64,000 bases of DNA from Coccinella septempunctata (taxonomy: Eukaryota; Arthropoda; Insecta; Coleoptera; Coccinellidae), in contig NC_058195.1 in assembly GCF_907165205.1 (NCBI RefSeq), forward strand, positions 23,704,936 through 23,768,935, written 5' to 3'. The notes below the pieces were generated by a model. The model ran no database searches. It was not told the DNA's origin and worked only from the letters and a program-made list of their open reading frames with translations. The translations under genes were made by a program, and so were the position numbers. Positions 29,290-42,100 of the stretch are shown here, piece by piece. Every line of letters starts with the position of its first letter. The stretch's first letter is position 1.

Positions 29290-31690
29290 TGGACTATACA
29301 CCCTATGCTTCAAATGGAAACAGCTTCAGGAATATTCCTCGGATTCATCACGTATATTCGACCTTGACTGTTATCTTCAGGTCAAATGAAGACATTTGAC
29401 ACAAAAAATATTTTGTGATATCTCATGATTTTGACACTATAAATCAAATTCTTGCTCCCTTTATTTTTGGGATATTTGGAATTGGGTTCCATTTGGAAGA
29501 GCAATTTTGACCTCGATGATCGAAGAAAAAATTAAAGTTGATCTCGGATAGCCAATATTACATGCTAATGCCCGTTTTCACCAACGAGACTAAGTTTTAG
29601 GTCTTAAGGGATACCTAAGGCCATTTCATTGACTCTTATCTAAGGGATACTGTCAATTATAAAGGTTCGAAAGTAGAGCTATCGAATCCCTTATAAAGAG
29701 ACAGTGGATTGCGACATATCTACGATAAGCAAAATAGTTGTTTGTGCAACGAGTTGGGAGAAGTATCATTTTTCGTAATAAGCGCTTTGATACTTCTACA
29801 AATGAATGCGAATTACGAAAAATAGTGTTTCGCAACGCGTTTCACAACATATTTTTCCTAATTTTGAATATTATGACACTTTCCCAATTCAAATTAAAAG
29901 TAACAAAACATCTATACCACCGTCCTTCTCAGATTCCCTTCAAATCTTCTAGTGTCGAAAATATTTATTTTTACTTCGTTGCTGTGGAAGCAAGTATTAT
30001 TTCATTATCAGTTGCGAAATATTACTTTTCGTAACTGGTTGCGAAAAGTAGAACGTTTTAAAACGGTAATGAGTTTCAAAAAGCGTCACTTTATATGTCC
30101 AAATTAGAAACAAATTTTTTTTTTGAGAATCAGATAAGTGTTGGGAGTTAGTTTTTGAAAAGTATCGCTAAATTGCTACTTTGAAATCTCAGCAATCAGA
30201 TTTGGTTTGGAAATTGTGCATTTATTTGGAGACACGGTTATTTGTGATATTAGATTGAACTTACTAACTAAAATATCATGTTGGAATTTGGTTATTGCTT
30301 ATATCTCGAAGTGGATGTTCGGAGACAATTAAGATATATAATAATTTAAACACTGTATGAAACGAAAATTCAACACCTCGATTTTTTGGCTTTGAAATGA
30401 AAATGTGTAAAATTGCTCGGACCCATCAATCTGATTCGAGGGGAAACAACTTTTCCGCTCTTTGCATCCCCGTTAGTACAAACCCCTAACGCGTGTGAGC
30501 ACAACACCTTTATTCTCTTTGAATGTGTCAAATTTTGAACACATTGAAAAAAGGCCTAAAACTTCAGACCAGCAGTCCATCCGTTATGTTGTAACTTTTG
30601 TATCAAGGAATGTTTGTGCATCAGTCTCGAGAAAAAGTTCCAAAGAACATTTAACCCTGAAGAGATACAAATTGCTTGTGGATGCTAAAAGGGCACCGGA
30701 AAAATTCAATACATGTTTCCAAGGTGGTCAAGTAAAGAAAAAATATCAAGGTGAATCTCGTAATGTAGGAAATATCGATCCTCTCAAACATTTATCCTGC
30801 GTTAGGTTATCGACCTCATATATCAAAGTGAGTGTTTATCCGCAGAGCACTCACTTGTTTCTGTTTTTTTTTTTCAATATATATTAATTTGTTTAATAAA
30901 AAGAAGTTTTCGCATTTTTTTACTTCTGAGAATTTCATATTTATGCTTCGTTTATATCTAACAATAAGAAGGAAAAATTAGTATGACGAACGAAAAATCA
31001 CTTCATATATTACCTTTGAATGTAGAATCTCATAAGGTTAAATAGTGGAACAACTTTGTACTTTTTGGTGACTGCTAACTGCCTCTGTTCTATTGATCTG
31101 TGGTCTGAATATTTTATTCTCAAATAATATATATGAGCAGTCAATGCAGATTTTTGTGACATTTATGGCCAATTTTTATTGTTTTGGCTTGCTAAAACTG
31201 TCAGATTATATTTTTTCCGTTATTTTTGAATCATAAGCTTCAAAATAAGAAAGAACGCCACCTCTCTCGAGAATGTACACGTGACGATTTGGCGCCCTCC
31301 CACAAATTTTCGACACGCTTAAATTGTCAGATTAAGAGAATATATAAATTTCAACATGTGATTAACCACATATATATTAATCTGACACGTTCGAGTATGT
31401 ACAATGATCGTTTTTTTTACTATTCTGACAGGCTATCCTAGACAATTCCCTCTCTACACAGGTCTAATTTTTGGTAGCTTTCTAATTTTTGGTAGAGGTA
31501 CTCTACAGGGTCCAAGGTATGTCCCCTTATATTAATCTGACACGCTCGAGTAAATCCCGAATTTTCCTCTTCGGCTCCCCAACTACAATAAACAATCGAC
31601 AATAAACTCTGACATTCGAAGTCAGGCCATAGGAACGACACAAATGACAGTTATTTTTCAAAGTTGAGTTGAGGGTGGCTCGGTAAAATG
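29290..31690. other. Unassigned region; one open frame of unknown status
   Basis: A plus-strand open frame at 30495-30887 (130 codons, with SDQQSIRYVVTFVSRNVCAS and Lys-rich segments) has no recognisable domain. AATTACGAAAAATAGTGTTT-like and TTGCGAAAAGTA words recur between 29.75 and 30.05 kb. No element could be named. Confidence 0.35.
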
Positions 31691-31835
31691 AGAAAACGGC
31701 TTTGTCACATGATGAGACTATTTGTAGATGTTAAGTATCATTGAAATAATTGATGATTATGAAGGGACTCGATTGTCGGGCCGTAGGAACGCTAGAAATG
31801 AACTTTGAAAATTGTGGAGTGTGTTGTAATTTCAT
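31690..31835 (+). repeat. Dispersed 158-bp repeat family, isolated copy
   Basis: Contains AAAACGGCTTTGTCACATGA, GAGACTATTTGTAGATG and CGATTGTCGGGCCGTAGGAA followed by CGCTAGAAATGA. The same words in the same order form a tandem pair at 34196-34480. Confidence 0.78.
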
Positions 31836-34195
31836 ACCCCTACATCAAAGCGCGACCTTGAGAGTGGGTGCTGACTAATGTACACCTTCAATAATAAATC
31901 ATATTGAATTATGCGCCATTACAAAACTCTTGCCTATTTTCGTTGCCAGCTCTAGGACTAATGAAGGCCGTTCAAAGAAGTTTTTTCGGGTAAGATCATT
32001 CTGTTTTGTTGGATAAATTCGGTGCAGTTAAGCGTGATATCAGGAAAGGCATTGCTTGTTTGAGGTTCCTTGATGGACTCTTGAAAGGCACATCTACCCT
32101 CTAGAGTAGGATTTCATGTACGACACCCAAGTTCTAGACCCGTACGCTTGTTCAACCTTGCTACGCCCAGAACAAATATATTGTTACAGTCACCTGTGTA
32201 TATAATTTGTTCTGAATTCAATCAGGTCTCGCATCTCTGTGATATTCACTTTGACAGAGTTTACATAATTTGTAAAACTCATTAATTTTTGTGATGAAGT
32301 CACTTCTAATCCCACAGCCCTCAGTATACAAAAGGTAATGGCAAAAGTGGGATTCAACCCCACAATATCGCTCAAGAAGCCAGACGGATCATTCACTGAA
32401 GGAGAACAGAAACGATCTATCCTTCTTCCCAAAACAATCTTCCCGGGTAGTAAACCCATAACTAGAATCGATACAGCAATATAGACCAAGAATCCCCGTA
32501 AGGAACATTGGTGGCATATGTAAAAGACGACTATTTAGATCACCAGAAGTGTAAAGAATAATCCTAGAAGAGATTCTTCTACATCTTCTGAAGGTAACCA
32601 GAAGCTGCTCAGAATGAGTCATATAGGTACATAGAAAATGGAGAAGGGCAAAAGTTCCCTTCACACCAAAAAGGGGGACCCACATCTTCAAGAACAATTA
32701 ATTCAACATCATTTCTATTGAAAACGATGGAAAAAATAGTAGAAAACAACATAAGAACATATAATCTGGAGAATACACCAATTAACACATTGTGGCAGCC
32801 CAGCAACTGAGTCACACTTGTTACGTTTTTTTTCTGCTCAAGAGAAATGAACTCAAATCTTAACACAAAATGAGAGTACGGTGCTCGCGGCTTAGCTCTA
32901 GTGAAGAAGGGGTGGATTTCTTTAGTTTTTCACGATGGTCTGAAATAATCAACTCAAACAAAAATAGGGGGGCGCCAGATAGTTTTAATGAAAAATTTAA
33001 TATACAATTAACAGTTCCTACTTTTCTATTATAGTTCCCAAAACTACCAAATTCAATGAAAGATTTTGAAGAGGAAAGTGTTATGATTTAGAAGTTGAAT
33101 TCAGATATATCTATGAATGAGTTTTCATTAGGTGCACCACAAGTGAATGGATGGAATATATGAATGCCGGCGTTCATGTACAAATATCTTCACAGTGATC
33201 AAAATATTTTCAAAAAGTGTTCAAAATTATAGAAAGGTGTATTATAATTATGTCAAGAGAAGATAAATAACTATATGAATATTCAGATTTCCCAATCAAT
33301 AAATATATGGTCCAATATGATTATTTTAACTAAAATGTCCAACAAAATAGTTTAGATTGTGTAATTATATAAGGAAAGTGAAAGATGCTACTCATCCAGA
33401 GAAAGAGATCCCGTAGATGATTAGGAAGATTGACTTCTTCCCGCTTCCAGCAAGAAAAGTTGTTCCAACACCTCGTATGGGGATGCCTATAGGTCTCAGG
33501 AAACAGTTTGCACAAACCAACACGCCAAATTGTATGCTTATCAAAAGAAGCCTGCAATAAACTCTAATGAAAGCAAATGAAGAATAATGAATTATTCGTT
33601 ACCTAAGATGGAAGGCGGCTTTTCTAGAGTTTTCTATCGAAGTATGTCGATTTATCCCGTACAAGACGGAGATTTTACTTGATTTCCAAAAAATATAAAA
33701 TGAAATCAGCAAAATCCAATTGAATCAACAATTTTCCAAATTATCCAACACAACAGGTCGAAGATAAAATCTTAATCGGAAACAGTTGATATCGTCGATA
33801 CTCGATAAATACTATCTTAGAATTAAATTCACTTCATTAGTTTTATGCAGATGGAATATGGGATAAGTTTTTTTTTCAGTGAAAACGGATAAAAGAAGTT
33901 TTGTTGACTGCCTATACTTGAGGGGCGGAAAATGGAAATATATTCAATATTGGACCGAGCAGAATTGAACAAGAATACGAGTCAGCCGAAAATCAAAATG
34001 AGAAAGGGTGCTTCACAATTCCATTGTCGACTCAAACATTTTATGACAAGAAAAATATATGAATAAAATTTATAAAAACAATAAACGTTACACACTGTAG
34101 CAGCAGCTATTGAAACTTTCTGTTTGGAGACAAACGCCTTACATGCCGCTGAGTTTTGTCATCAGGTTGATAATTTATTCAATTCATTAAATAGT
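31836..34195. other. Unassigned region with short hydrophobic minus-strand frames
   Basis: Minus-strand open segments at 32190-32866 and 33330-33557 switch frame without matching splice sites. Some are Leu/Phe/Cys-rich and could be a decayed membrane-receptor gene, but I see no diagnostic motif. Two copies of TTAATCTGACACG(T/C)TCGAGTA lie just left at 31378 and 31533. Confidence 0.3.
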
Positions 34196-34480
34196 CCGCA
34201 GTTTCAAAATTCCGAAGGAAATCGATTGTCGGGCCGTTGGAACGCTAGAAATGAACTCTGAAAATTTCCACAGTTAACAAAAAAATGTCGATAAAATGCA
34301 AAAACGGCTTTGTCACGTAATGAGACTATTTTGTAGATGCTGAATATCATTGAAACAATTGATAATATTATGAACGGAATCGATTGTCGGGCTGTAGGAA
34401 CGCTAGAAATGATCTTTTAAAATTTCCACAGGTGACATAAAGGTATGCCAAAAAAATGCAAAAACGGCTTTGTCACGTAA
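34196..34480 (+). repeat. Tandem pair of the 158-bp repeat
   Basis: CGATTGTCGGGC starts at 34223 and again at 34381 (period 158). Each is followed by CGCTAGAAATGA, then TTTCCACAG and a AAAACGGCTTTGTCACGTAA segment. A third copy is 2.5 kb to the left. Confidence 0.85.
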
Positions 34481-34599
34481 CGGGATTCGCTTTAATATGT
34501 TATATGTGTACTGGTAAATTCTTCTATTAGTGTGACCATTATTGTATTAGGAAACGAAAGCACACTAAATTTTTTAATAATAGTCTATTGGCGAGTCTA

Positions 34600-34645
34600 T
34601 TGGCTATCGATTTCGGCCGTTGGCCATCATCAGGCCAGCTGAAAA
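34600..34645 (-). ncRNA. Hammerhead-ribozyme-like motif of a different family
   Basis: Minus strand: TGGC-CTGATGA (34633-34627), stem II TGGCC-AAC-GGCCG, GAAA (34614-34611), then TCGATAGCCA. Helix I is TGGC/GCCA (4 bp), helix II GGCC/GGCC, and helix III the self-complementary ATCGAT followed by a cleavable A. All three helices and the CUGAUGA...GAAA core are present. No PLE coding sequence is recognised next to it. Confidence 0.58.
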
Positions 34646-35059
34646 TAAAAACAAATTACATATAGAAAAATCTTACAAAAAAACGCAGTCAGATTCATAC
34701 AAAATGACAGTACACAGGTACATCTTTTTCCGGAATAGTAAAACTTACCGTCATGTTATGAAACAACAATAAAAATGAGATACATCGTTGGGTGTTTCAA
34801 CAATTACTATAAACATCTGGCGCTAATTATACTCAACAATTCTAGGATATAGGATTACTACTTTTTATTCTACTAAAAAGACCTTAACTGAGCAAGCTGG
34901 CGGGAAGATTGACAGAACGAGAATGACTTATATCACAGACCCAGCAAACACAATTGCATAACATCAACGTATCATACATATTGCAACTTACGTGTTACAT
35001 AGCAAAGTTTCGTACACGATCTATCCGTTAACTGTCCAACGAGGGCTCTATATCCGCCT

Positions 35060-35230
35060 TTCGCAATGTATGCTGTAACGAAACTGCAATATTACATGTT
35101 CGGTACACATAGGTACTTTGCAAAGAGATATAGGAAAGAAGGCGCAAGTGGAGATCGGAAATACTCGGCTGCGTCCAATGACGTCACACTAGCGCGCATT
35201 GGCGTAGATAGTATAGAAATTTCACAATGT
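35060..35230 (+). repeat. Dispersed repeat, copy inverted relative to 43315-43435
   Basis: Shares GAGATATAGGAAAGAAGGCG (G/A variant), an AGGTAC...TTTG block and CGTCCAATGACGTCA with the region at 43.3-43.4 kb, where the first two are inverted. The two copies bracket the duplicated LINE segment. Probably a short non-autonomous DNA element. Confidence 0.5.
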
Positions 35231-35621
35231 AAACAGACAAAATGGGAGGTTGGAGGTTAGATGTACATTTTCAAGCAGAATGATGTGATCCGTAGAGTTG
35301 GTGTTTACCATATTGCATCAGAAACTTCTACATCCGGAGTTATTAAATCGAATTTATCACAATAATATCTGATACAGTTTACGAGAACAGTTAGTGCAGA
35401 CATTTAAAATTTGAAGTACACCTACCTAGTTCTGAAGTTCAGAGTTCAGTACTGAAGGCATATGAGCTAAATGAAAAGAAGAAAAAATGTCGCTATATGA
35501 TTATCTGACCTATATATACCTGTGGAAAAAATGCAGTAGGACAACGAAAACTGCTTGATATTATAAGAGTTTACTTGAGTAAGTATCATGATTTAGTAAA
35601 GACAGATGAGTAAATATGAAC

Positions 35622-35750
35622 GTTTTTAGCGGCATACAGACAGGAATTGAATTCTGAAAAAAGTACCACCCAGAGCAGGATTCGAACCTACGACCCCCCG
35701 ATTACCGGTCAGGTACTCTCCCAACTGTATGTCTGTATGCCGCTAAAAAC
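35622..35750 (-). repeat. 129-bp palindrome-capped element carrying a tRNA-Thr-like sequence
   Basis: Perfect 21-bp inverted ends: GTTTTTAGCGGCATACAGAC (35622 onward) and its inverse ending at 35750. Between them, on the minus strand, is AGTTGGGAGAGTACCTGACC, GGTAATCGGGGGGTCGTAGG, then TTCGAATCCTGC. This has a D-arm, an anticodon stem-loop with GGT in the anticodon position, and a canonical B box. The tRNA acceptor stem is missing, so it is not a working tRNA gene. It may be a SINE head or a tRNA-containing MITE. Confidence 0.7.
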
Positions 35751-36019
35751 TTTCATTTAATTATATTTTCAGACAAAAACTATCATCACAGTGAAGATGA
35801 ACTTTCAGGAAATATGTGAGAAAACCGTATAAGTATAAACTATGTCTAATTGATAAACAAGTACGATAGTGGAAAGCAATTCAGTTTTTCGTGATACATT
35901 TAGTAAGTATGATATTTCAAAAAGTACCTTCAAACTTGTCTGAAATGTGCTGAAAACCAATCTATTATTTCAATTCTCAACTCAGAAAGGCTGGGTTGCT
36001 GAGTATATAAAATAATTAT

Positions 36020-37260
36020 TCATTATTACATGTGCTCCTTTATAACTCTCGTAACATATTCAGTTTCCATTGAAATGTTCAACACATACCCTAGAAAATT
36101 CAGCAAAAGAAATACGTAGTTGGTGTATATGTCAATAATTAACTTGAGGCACATCAAATACCTGCATGTACTTCGTAAAATAAGGAGACTGTAGAGAAGG
36201 AAACATCGTAGTATGCAAGGGTTCATCAACATAAGTCCAGCCTGTTCTCTTGTTAAAGTTTTTCAAGGATGTTTTCTCATTGTTAAAATAACGCAGTCAT
36301 ATTGGTCCTTGTTCTTCTTCAACAGATTAGTAGAAAATTTCTTCCAATTAATTTTTGTTTTTAGGTATATTGTTTCCGGATATGAGGTTTGATTCCAGGT
36401 ACTGCAGGAAAACACTATCCTATAATGGCTAACTGTTATTGGAACTTCCAAGAGAAGTGTCTCGACTAGAAGTTTAGTGGGAAAGTACCATTAATGAGCT
36501 TTGTGAAAGAAATAAAACGGTGCAGTCATTATTTGAATCAATATGGATATGTTGAGTAGGAAAAATTTATCATATGGCTCAGTTCTATAAGTTTGTTTGA
36601 TAGAGTGAAACCAATGTCGTAATGAACACCTAATGAAAAAAACTGTATTATCTTAATGATTCCTGACAGCACAGAAGCTTATCATTCAATGGGTTAGTTA
36701 AAAGAGATAATTGAAATGACGGTGAACCAATGTAACCATACCATCCCAATTGTAGCTTCTCATTAATGTTCTATAACTGTATCTTTTCATACATGTTCTC
36801 TAAGTAATTAGCAGTCCCGTGTTTCATTATTGCCTAAAAACATGCTGTCATAATATATTTCAAAATATTTAAATTGTAGTTTTATTTTTTTTTTTATATA
36901 CCTTAAACTAACTTATAAAATATTCTCTTTATACTGATATATCTTGAACCGAGATGAATGAAAAATACTCATCAATCATCCTATATCATTCAAATAGGAA
37001 TTATTAGCTCACTAATCAAAAATGTATTGATAAAATGACAATAATGAAATTGAATAAGGAATGTATAGCCTAAGCGTCCAAAGCAGATAAGGCAAATTCC
37101 AATATGAAAATGGATAATCGTTATAAATCCAAATGAAAAATTACTGGAAAAGGTGGAGAAGGGAGCATTGAAGTCAAACAGGGCGAAATAACATGCATTG
37201 GTGGGATTCAAAGAAAAAATGTATTTCATGATGGAAGCAAAAAACAGGAATTAATTAATT
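36020..37260 (-). other. Region upstream of the LINE frame, with hydrophobic minus-strand frames
   Basis: Minus-strand open frames (ending 36026 and starting 37229) are hydrophobic (for example FGFITIIHFHIGICLICFGR). An insect chemoreceptor remnant is possible but not supported by a diagnostic motif. Most of this stretch is repeated in unit 2 at 39155-40297. Confidence 0.25.
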
Positions 37261-39154
37261 ATTTTGTGCATATTGTTGCCAATTTGTCAGTGCAAAGAGA
37301 GATCCCTTGTCCCTTCGGCTCTCTAAGTAGCATATTAAAATATTTGACATGAATAAATTTTCTCAGATTCAGGAAACAACTCAGCAAATCTTTCCAACAA
37401 TCACTAGTTCTTTTCTGATATTTTTCAGCTTGTCGATATCTCTATCAATAGGGATTTTTCGTTCAAAATATCTAAATCAACCTTTGCAACCTGGCGTCTT
37501 CTTGTATTGTAGACCTGAAAAATATTGCACGTGATTTTGAATTCTCTCGAGCAAATTTCAAATAAGGATCTGCAGAATGAATTGAATAATTATTAATTAT
37601 AGCCCATATCTCTCACTTCTTGCCTGAGTAAAATATTGGAAAAAATGGTGAACGTACGACTGGTTTGGTTTCTCGAAAAAAATCAATTAATAAGTGAGTT
37701 TCAGATGGGTTTCCACAAAAATAGGTCGACAGTGGATAGCTTAGCAATGCTAGAAAATACCGTCCAAAACAGCTTTTCAAACGGGAGGCATCTCATAGCA
37801 ATATTTTTCGATCTAGAGTGTGCATATGGTTTAACATGGAGACATGGTATATTGAAAACTCTGGAGGAATGGAATGTCGGGGGAAAGATGCTCAGGTTTA
37901 TCCGTAACTTTCTGACCGACAGGGTTTTCAGAGTGAAGATTGGCAATCAGATATCAGAATTATACAACCTAGAAAATGGAATAATACAGGGCTCCACTCT
38001 AAGTGTGATCCTGTTTTTGATTGCAGTAAATAAACTCTTTGAGGGTCTTCATCCGGTTATAGAGAGAAATATGTTTGTTGATGACTTGGCTATGTTCTTT
38101 TCCTCACTCAGCATTCAAGAAGCCGAAGAATACCTGCAGACAGCTATCAATGTGCTAATGAAAAACTGCAAAAAAAGAGGATTTAAATTATCTAAAACTG
38201 AGACATTCAGAGTTCATTTTTGTAAACTACGAAGTCCACACGATGATCCAGAGCTGAACTTAGCAGACAAGAGACTTCAATTTAAACGGGAGGTGAAATT
38301 TCCTGGCGTTACTTTCGATTCTAAGTTGACATGGGCATCACACGTAAGAGATCTGGAGGTGAGATGTGAACCTGTTCTAAACTTAATGAGATGCATATCT
38401 GGTATAAGTTGGGGTGCTGAACGAGAAGTCCTGTTGAATATCTATCAAGCTCTCATTCTAGCAAGAATAGATTATGGATGTGTGATATACGGATCTGCTA
38501 GGAAAAGCTGGTTGAAGAAGTTAGATAGTATACATTATAATGGGTTGAATATAGCTATAGGCGCTTTTCGTACTAGTCCAAAGGAGTCGGTTTTTGTGGA
38601 AAGCGGTGTTTCCCCACTTAACATAAGGAGAAAACAACTGATGATGAATTATACTTCAAAAATTTGGGCTCAAAAATCACATCCATTACATGCCGTTCTT
38701 TTCGGTCCTGCTAATTCATGGGGGGAACGGGGCTTCATGAAATCATTAAGAGTCCGACTGCATGCGATCTTAGACCAGCATGACCTTCCCCAGGTATTTC
38801 CACTTGATGTCTACGAGCAAATACCTTGGCAATATGAAACTCCGTGCATACACCTAGAATGCTCTAAATTCAAAAAACAAGAAACTAACGAAACATTGCT
38901 TCAGCAAACATTCTTGTCGGTGATATCAAGATACAGGGACACTTCAGAAATAATTTATACTGACGCCTAAAAGACGAAGGATGGTACTGCGTGTGCAATA
39001 TTTGTGGCTGGTTCATCCCATTCATGGAACCTTCACCCAGCCTCCAGTATTTGCACAGCAGAAATGTATGGCATTGTGGCAAGCGTTAAAATACTGCGAT
39101 TCATCAAACGGTACTTCCTATGTAGTATGCATGGACTCTTTGAGCTCCCTGGAG
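36117..39154 (+). repeat. Tandem duplication, unit 1 (3,038 bp)
   Basis: Starts at TAGTTGGTGTATATGTC and ends at CTCCCTGGAG, where unit 2 begins with the same TAGTTGGTG. The two units differ at only a few positions that I noticed (one T in a homopolymer near 36890, G/T near 36258, one K/E codon in the LINE frame). The end of the unit cuts through the RNase H domain of the LINE, so unit 1 is a truncated copy and unit 2 continues into the true 3' end. Confidence 0.95.
37636..38970 (+). pseudogene. I-type LINE reverse transcriptase (unit 1 copy)
   Basis: A 444-codon frame: FQMGFHKNRSTVDSLAMLEN, LIAIFFDLECAYGLTWRHGI (motif A), NGIIQGSTLSVILFLIAVNK (motif B), NMFVDDLAMFFSSLSIQEAE (catalytic FVDD), LTWASHVRDLEVRCEPVLNL and LIYQALILARIDYGC-like thumb sequence. 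It ends EIIYTDA at a TAA where RNase H continues in the same frame (KTKDGTACAIFVAGSS), so the stop is a mutation of the likely Ser codon. An RNase H following the RT is typical of I-clade LINEs. The copy lacks the endonuclease and, through the duplication break, most of RNase H. Confidence 0.9.
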
Positions 39155-42100
39155 TAGTTGGTGTATATGTCAATAATTAACTTGAGGCACATCAAATACC
39201 TGCATGTACTTCGTAAAATAAGGAGACTGTAGAGAAGGAAACATCGTAGTATGCAAGGGTTCATCAACATAAGTCCAGCCTGTTCTCTTGTTAAATTTTT
39301 TCAAGGATGTTTTCTCATTGTTAAAATAACGCAGTCATATTGGTCCTTGTTCTTCTTCAACAGATTAGTAGAAAATTTCTTCCAATTAATTTTTGTTTTT
39401 AGGTATATTGTTTCCGGATATGAGGTTTGATTCCAGGTACTGCAGGAAAACACTATCCTATAATGGCTAACTGTTATTGGAACTTCCAAGAGAAGTGTCT
39501 CGACTAGAAGTTTAGTGGGAAAGTACCATTAATGAGCTTTGTGAAAGAAATAAAACGGTGCAGTCATTATTTGAATCAATATGGATATGTTGAGTAGGAA
39601 AAATTTATCATATGGCTCAGTTCTATAAGTTTGTTTGATAGAGTGAAACCAATGTCGTAATGAACACCTAATGAAAAAAACTGTATTATCTTAATGATTC
39701 CTGACAGCACAGAAGCTTATCATTCAATGGGTTAGTTAAAAGAGATAATTGAAATGACGGTGAACCAATGTAACCATACCATCCCAATTGTAGCTTCTCA
39801 TTAATGTTCTATAACTGTATCTTTTCATACATGTTCTCTAAGTAATTAGCAGTCCCGTGTTTCATTATTGCCTAAAAACATGCTGTCATAATATATTTCA
39901 AAATATTTAAATTGTAGTTTTATTTTTTTTTTATATACCTTAAACTAACTTATAAAATATTCTCTTTATACTGATATATCTTGAACCGAGATGAATGAAA
40001 AATACTCATCAATCATCCTATATCATTCAAATAGGAATTATTAGCTCACTAATCAAAAATGTATTGATAAAATGACAATAATGAAATTGAATAAGGAATG
40101 TATAGCCTAAGCGTCCAAAGCAGATAAGGCAAATTCCAATATGAAAATGGATAATCGTTATAAATCCAAATGAAAAATTACTGGAAAAGGTGGAGAAGGG
40201 AGCATTGAAGTCAAACAGGGCGAAATAACATGCATTGGTGGGATTCAAAGAAAAAATGTATTTCATGATGGAAGCAAAAAACAGGAATTAATTAATTATT
40301 TTGTGCATATTGTTGCCAATTTGTCAGTGCAAAGAGAGATCCCTTGTCCCTTCGGCTCTCTAAGTAGCATATTAAAATATTTGACATGAATAAATTTTCT
40401 CAGATTCAGGAAACAACTCAGCAAATCTTTCCAACAATCACTAGTTCTTTTCTGATATTTTTCAGCTTGTCGATATCTCTATCAATAGGGATTTTTCGTT
40501 CAAAATATCTAAATCAACCTTTGCAACCTGGCGTCTTCTTGTATTGTAGACCTGAAAAATATTGCACGTGATTTTGAATTCTCTCGAGCAAATTTCAAAT
40601 AAGGATCTGCAGAATGAATTGAATAATTATTAATTATAGCCCATATCTCTCACTTCTTGCCTGAGTAAAATATTGGAAAAAATGGTGAACGTACGACTGG
40701 TTTGGTTTCTCGAAAAAAATCAATTAATAAGTGAGTTTCAGATGGGTTTCCACAAAAATAGGTCGACAGTGGATAGCTTAGCAATGCTAGAAAATACCGT
40801 CCAAAACAGCTTTTCAAACGGGAGGCATCTCATAGCAATATTTTTCGATCTAGAGTGTGCATATGGTTTAACATGGAGACATGGTATATTGAAAACTCTG
40901 GAGGAATGGAATGTCGGGGGAAAGATGCTCAGGTTTATCCGTAACTTTCTGACCGACAGGGTTTTCAGAGTGAAGATTGGCAATCAGATATCAGAATTAT
41001 ACAACCTAGAAAATGGAATAATACAGGGCTCCACTCTAAGTGTGATCCTGTTTTTGATTGCAGTAAATAAACTCTTTGAGGGTCTTCATCCGGTTATAGA
41101 GAGAAATATGTTTGTTGATGACTTGGCTATGTTCTTTTCCTCACTCAGCATTCAAGAAGCCGAAGAATACCTGCAGACAGCTATCAATGTGCTAATGGAA
41201 AACTGCAAAAAAAGAGGATTTAAATTATCTAAAACTGAGACATTCAGAGTTCATTTTTGTAAACTACGAAGTCCACACGATGATCCAGAGCTGAACTTAG
41301 CAGACAAGAGACTTCAATTTAAACGGGAGGTGAAATTTCCTGGCGTTACTTTCGATTCTAAGTTGACATGGGCATCACACGTAAGAGATCTGGAGGTGAG
41401 ATGTGAACCTGTTCTAAACTTAATGAGATGCATATCTGGTATAAGTTGGGGTGCTGAACGAGAAGTCCTGTTGAATATCTATCAAGCTCTCATTCTAGCA
41501 AGAATAGATTATGGATGTGTGATATACGGATCTGCTAGGAAAAGCTGGTTGAAGAAGTTAGATAGTATACATTATAATGGGTTGAATATAGCTATAGGCG
41601 CTTTTCGTACTAGTCCAAAGGAGTCGGTTTTTGTGGAAAGCGGTGTTTCCCCACTTAACATAAGGAGAAAACAACTGATGATGAATTATACTTCAAAAAT
41701 TTGGGCTCAAAAATCACATCCATTACATGCCGTTCTTTTCGGTCCTGCTAATTCATGGGGGGAACGGGGCTTCATGAAATCATTAAGAGTCCGACTGCAT
41801 GCGATCTTAGACCAGCATGACCTTCCCCAGGTATTTCCACTTGATGTCTACGAGCAAATACCTTGGCAATATGAAACTCCGTGCATACACCTAGAATGCT
41901 CTAAATTCAAAAAACAAGAAACTAACGAAACATTGCTTCAGCAAACATTCTTGTCGGTGATATCAAGATACAGGGACACTTCAGAAATAATTTATACTGA
42001 CGCCTAAAAGACGAAGGATGGTACTGCGTGTGCAATATTTGTGGCTGGTTCATCCCATTCATGGAACCTTCACCCAGCCTCCAGTATTTGCACAGCAGAA

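Noticed and set aside
30495..30887. 130-codon plus-strand frame as a host gene
   Set aside because: No domain, homologue or splice structure recognised; length is compatible with chance in this composition.
32190..33557. Chemoreceptor or other membrane-protein gene on the minus strand
   Set aside because: Hydrophobic segments exist but frames do not join through splice sites and no family-specific motif is visible.
35651..35735. A functional tRNA-Thr gene
   Set aside because: D-arm, anticodon arm and B box are present but the 5' and 3' acceptor strands do not pair and are replaced by the inverted repeat.
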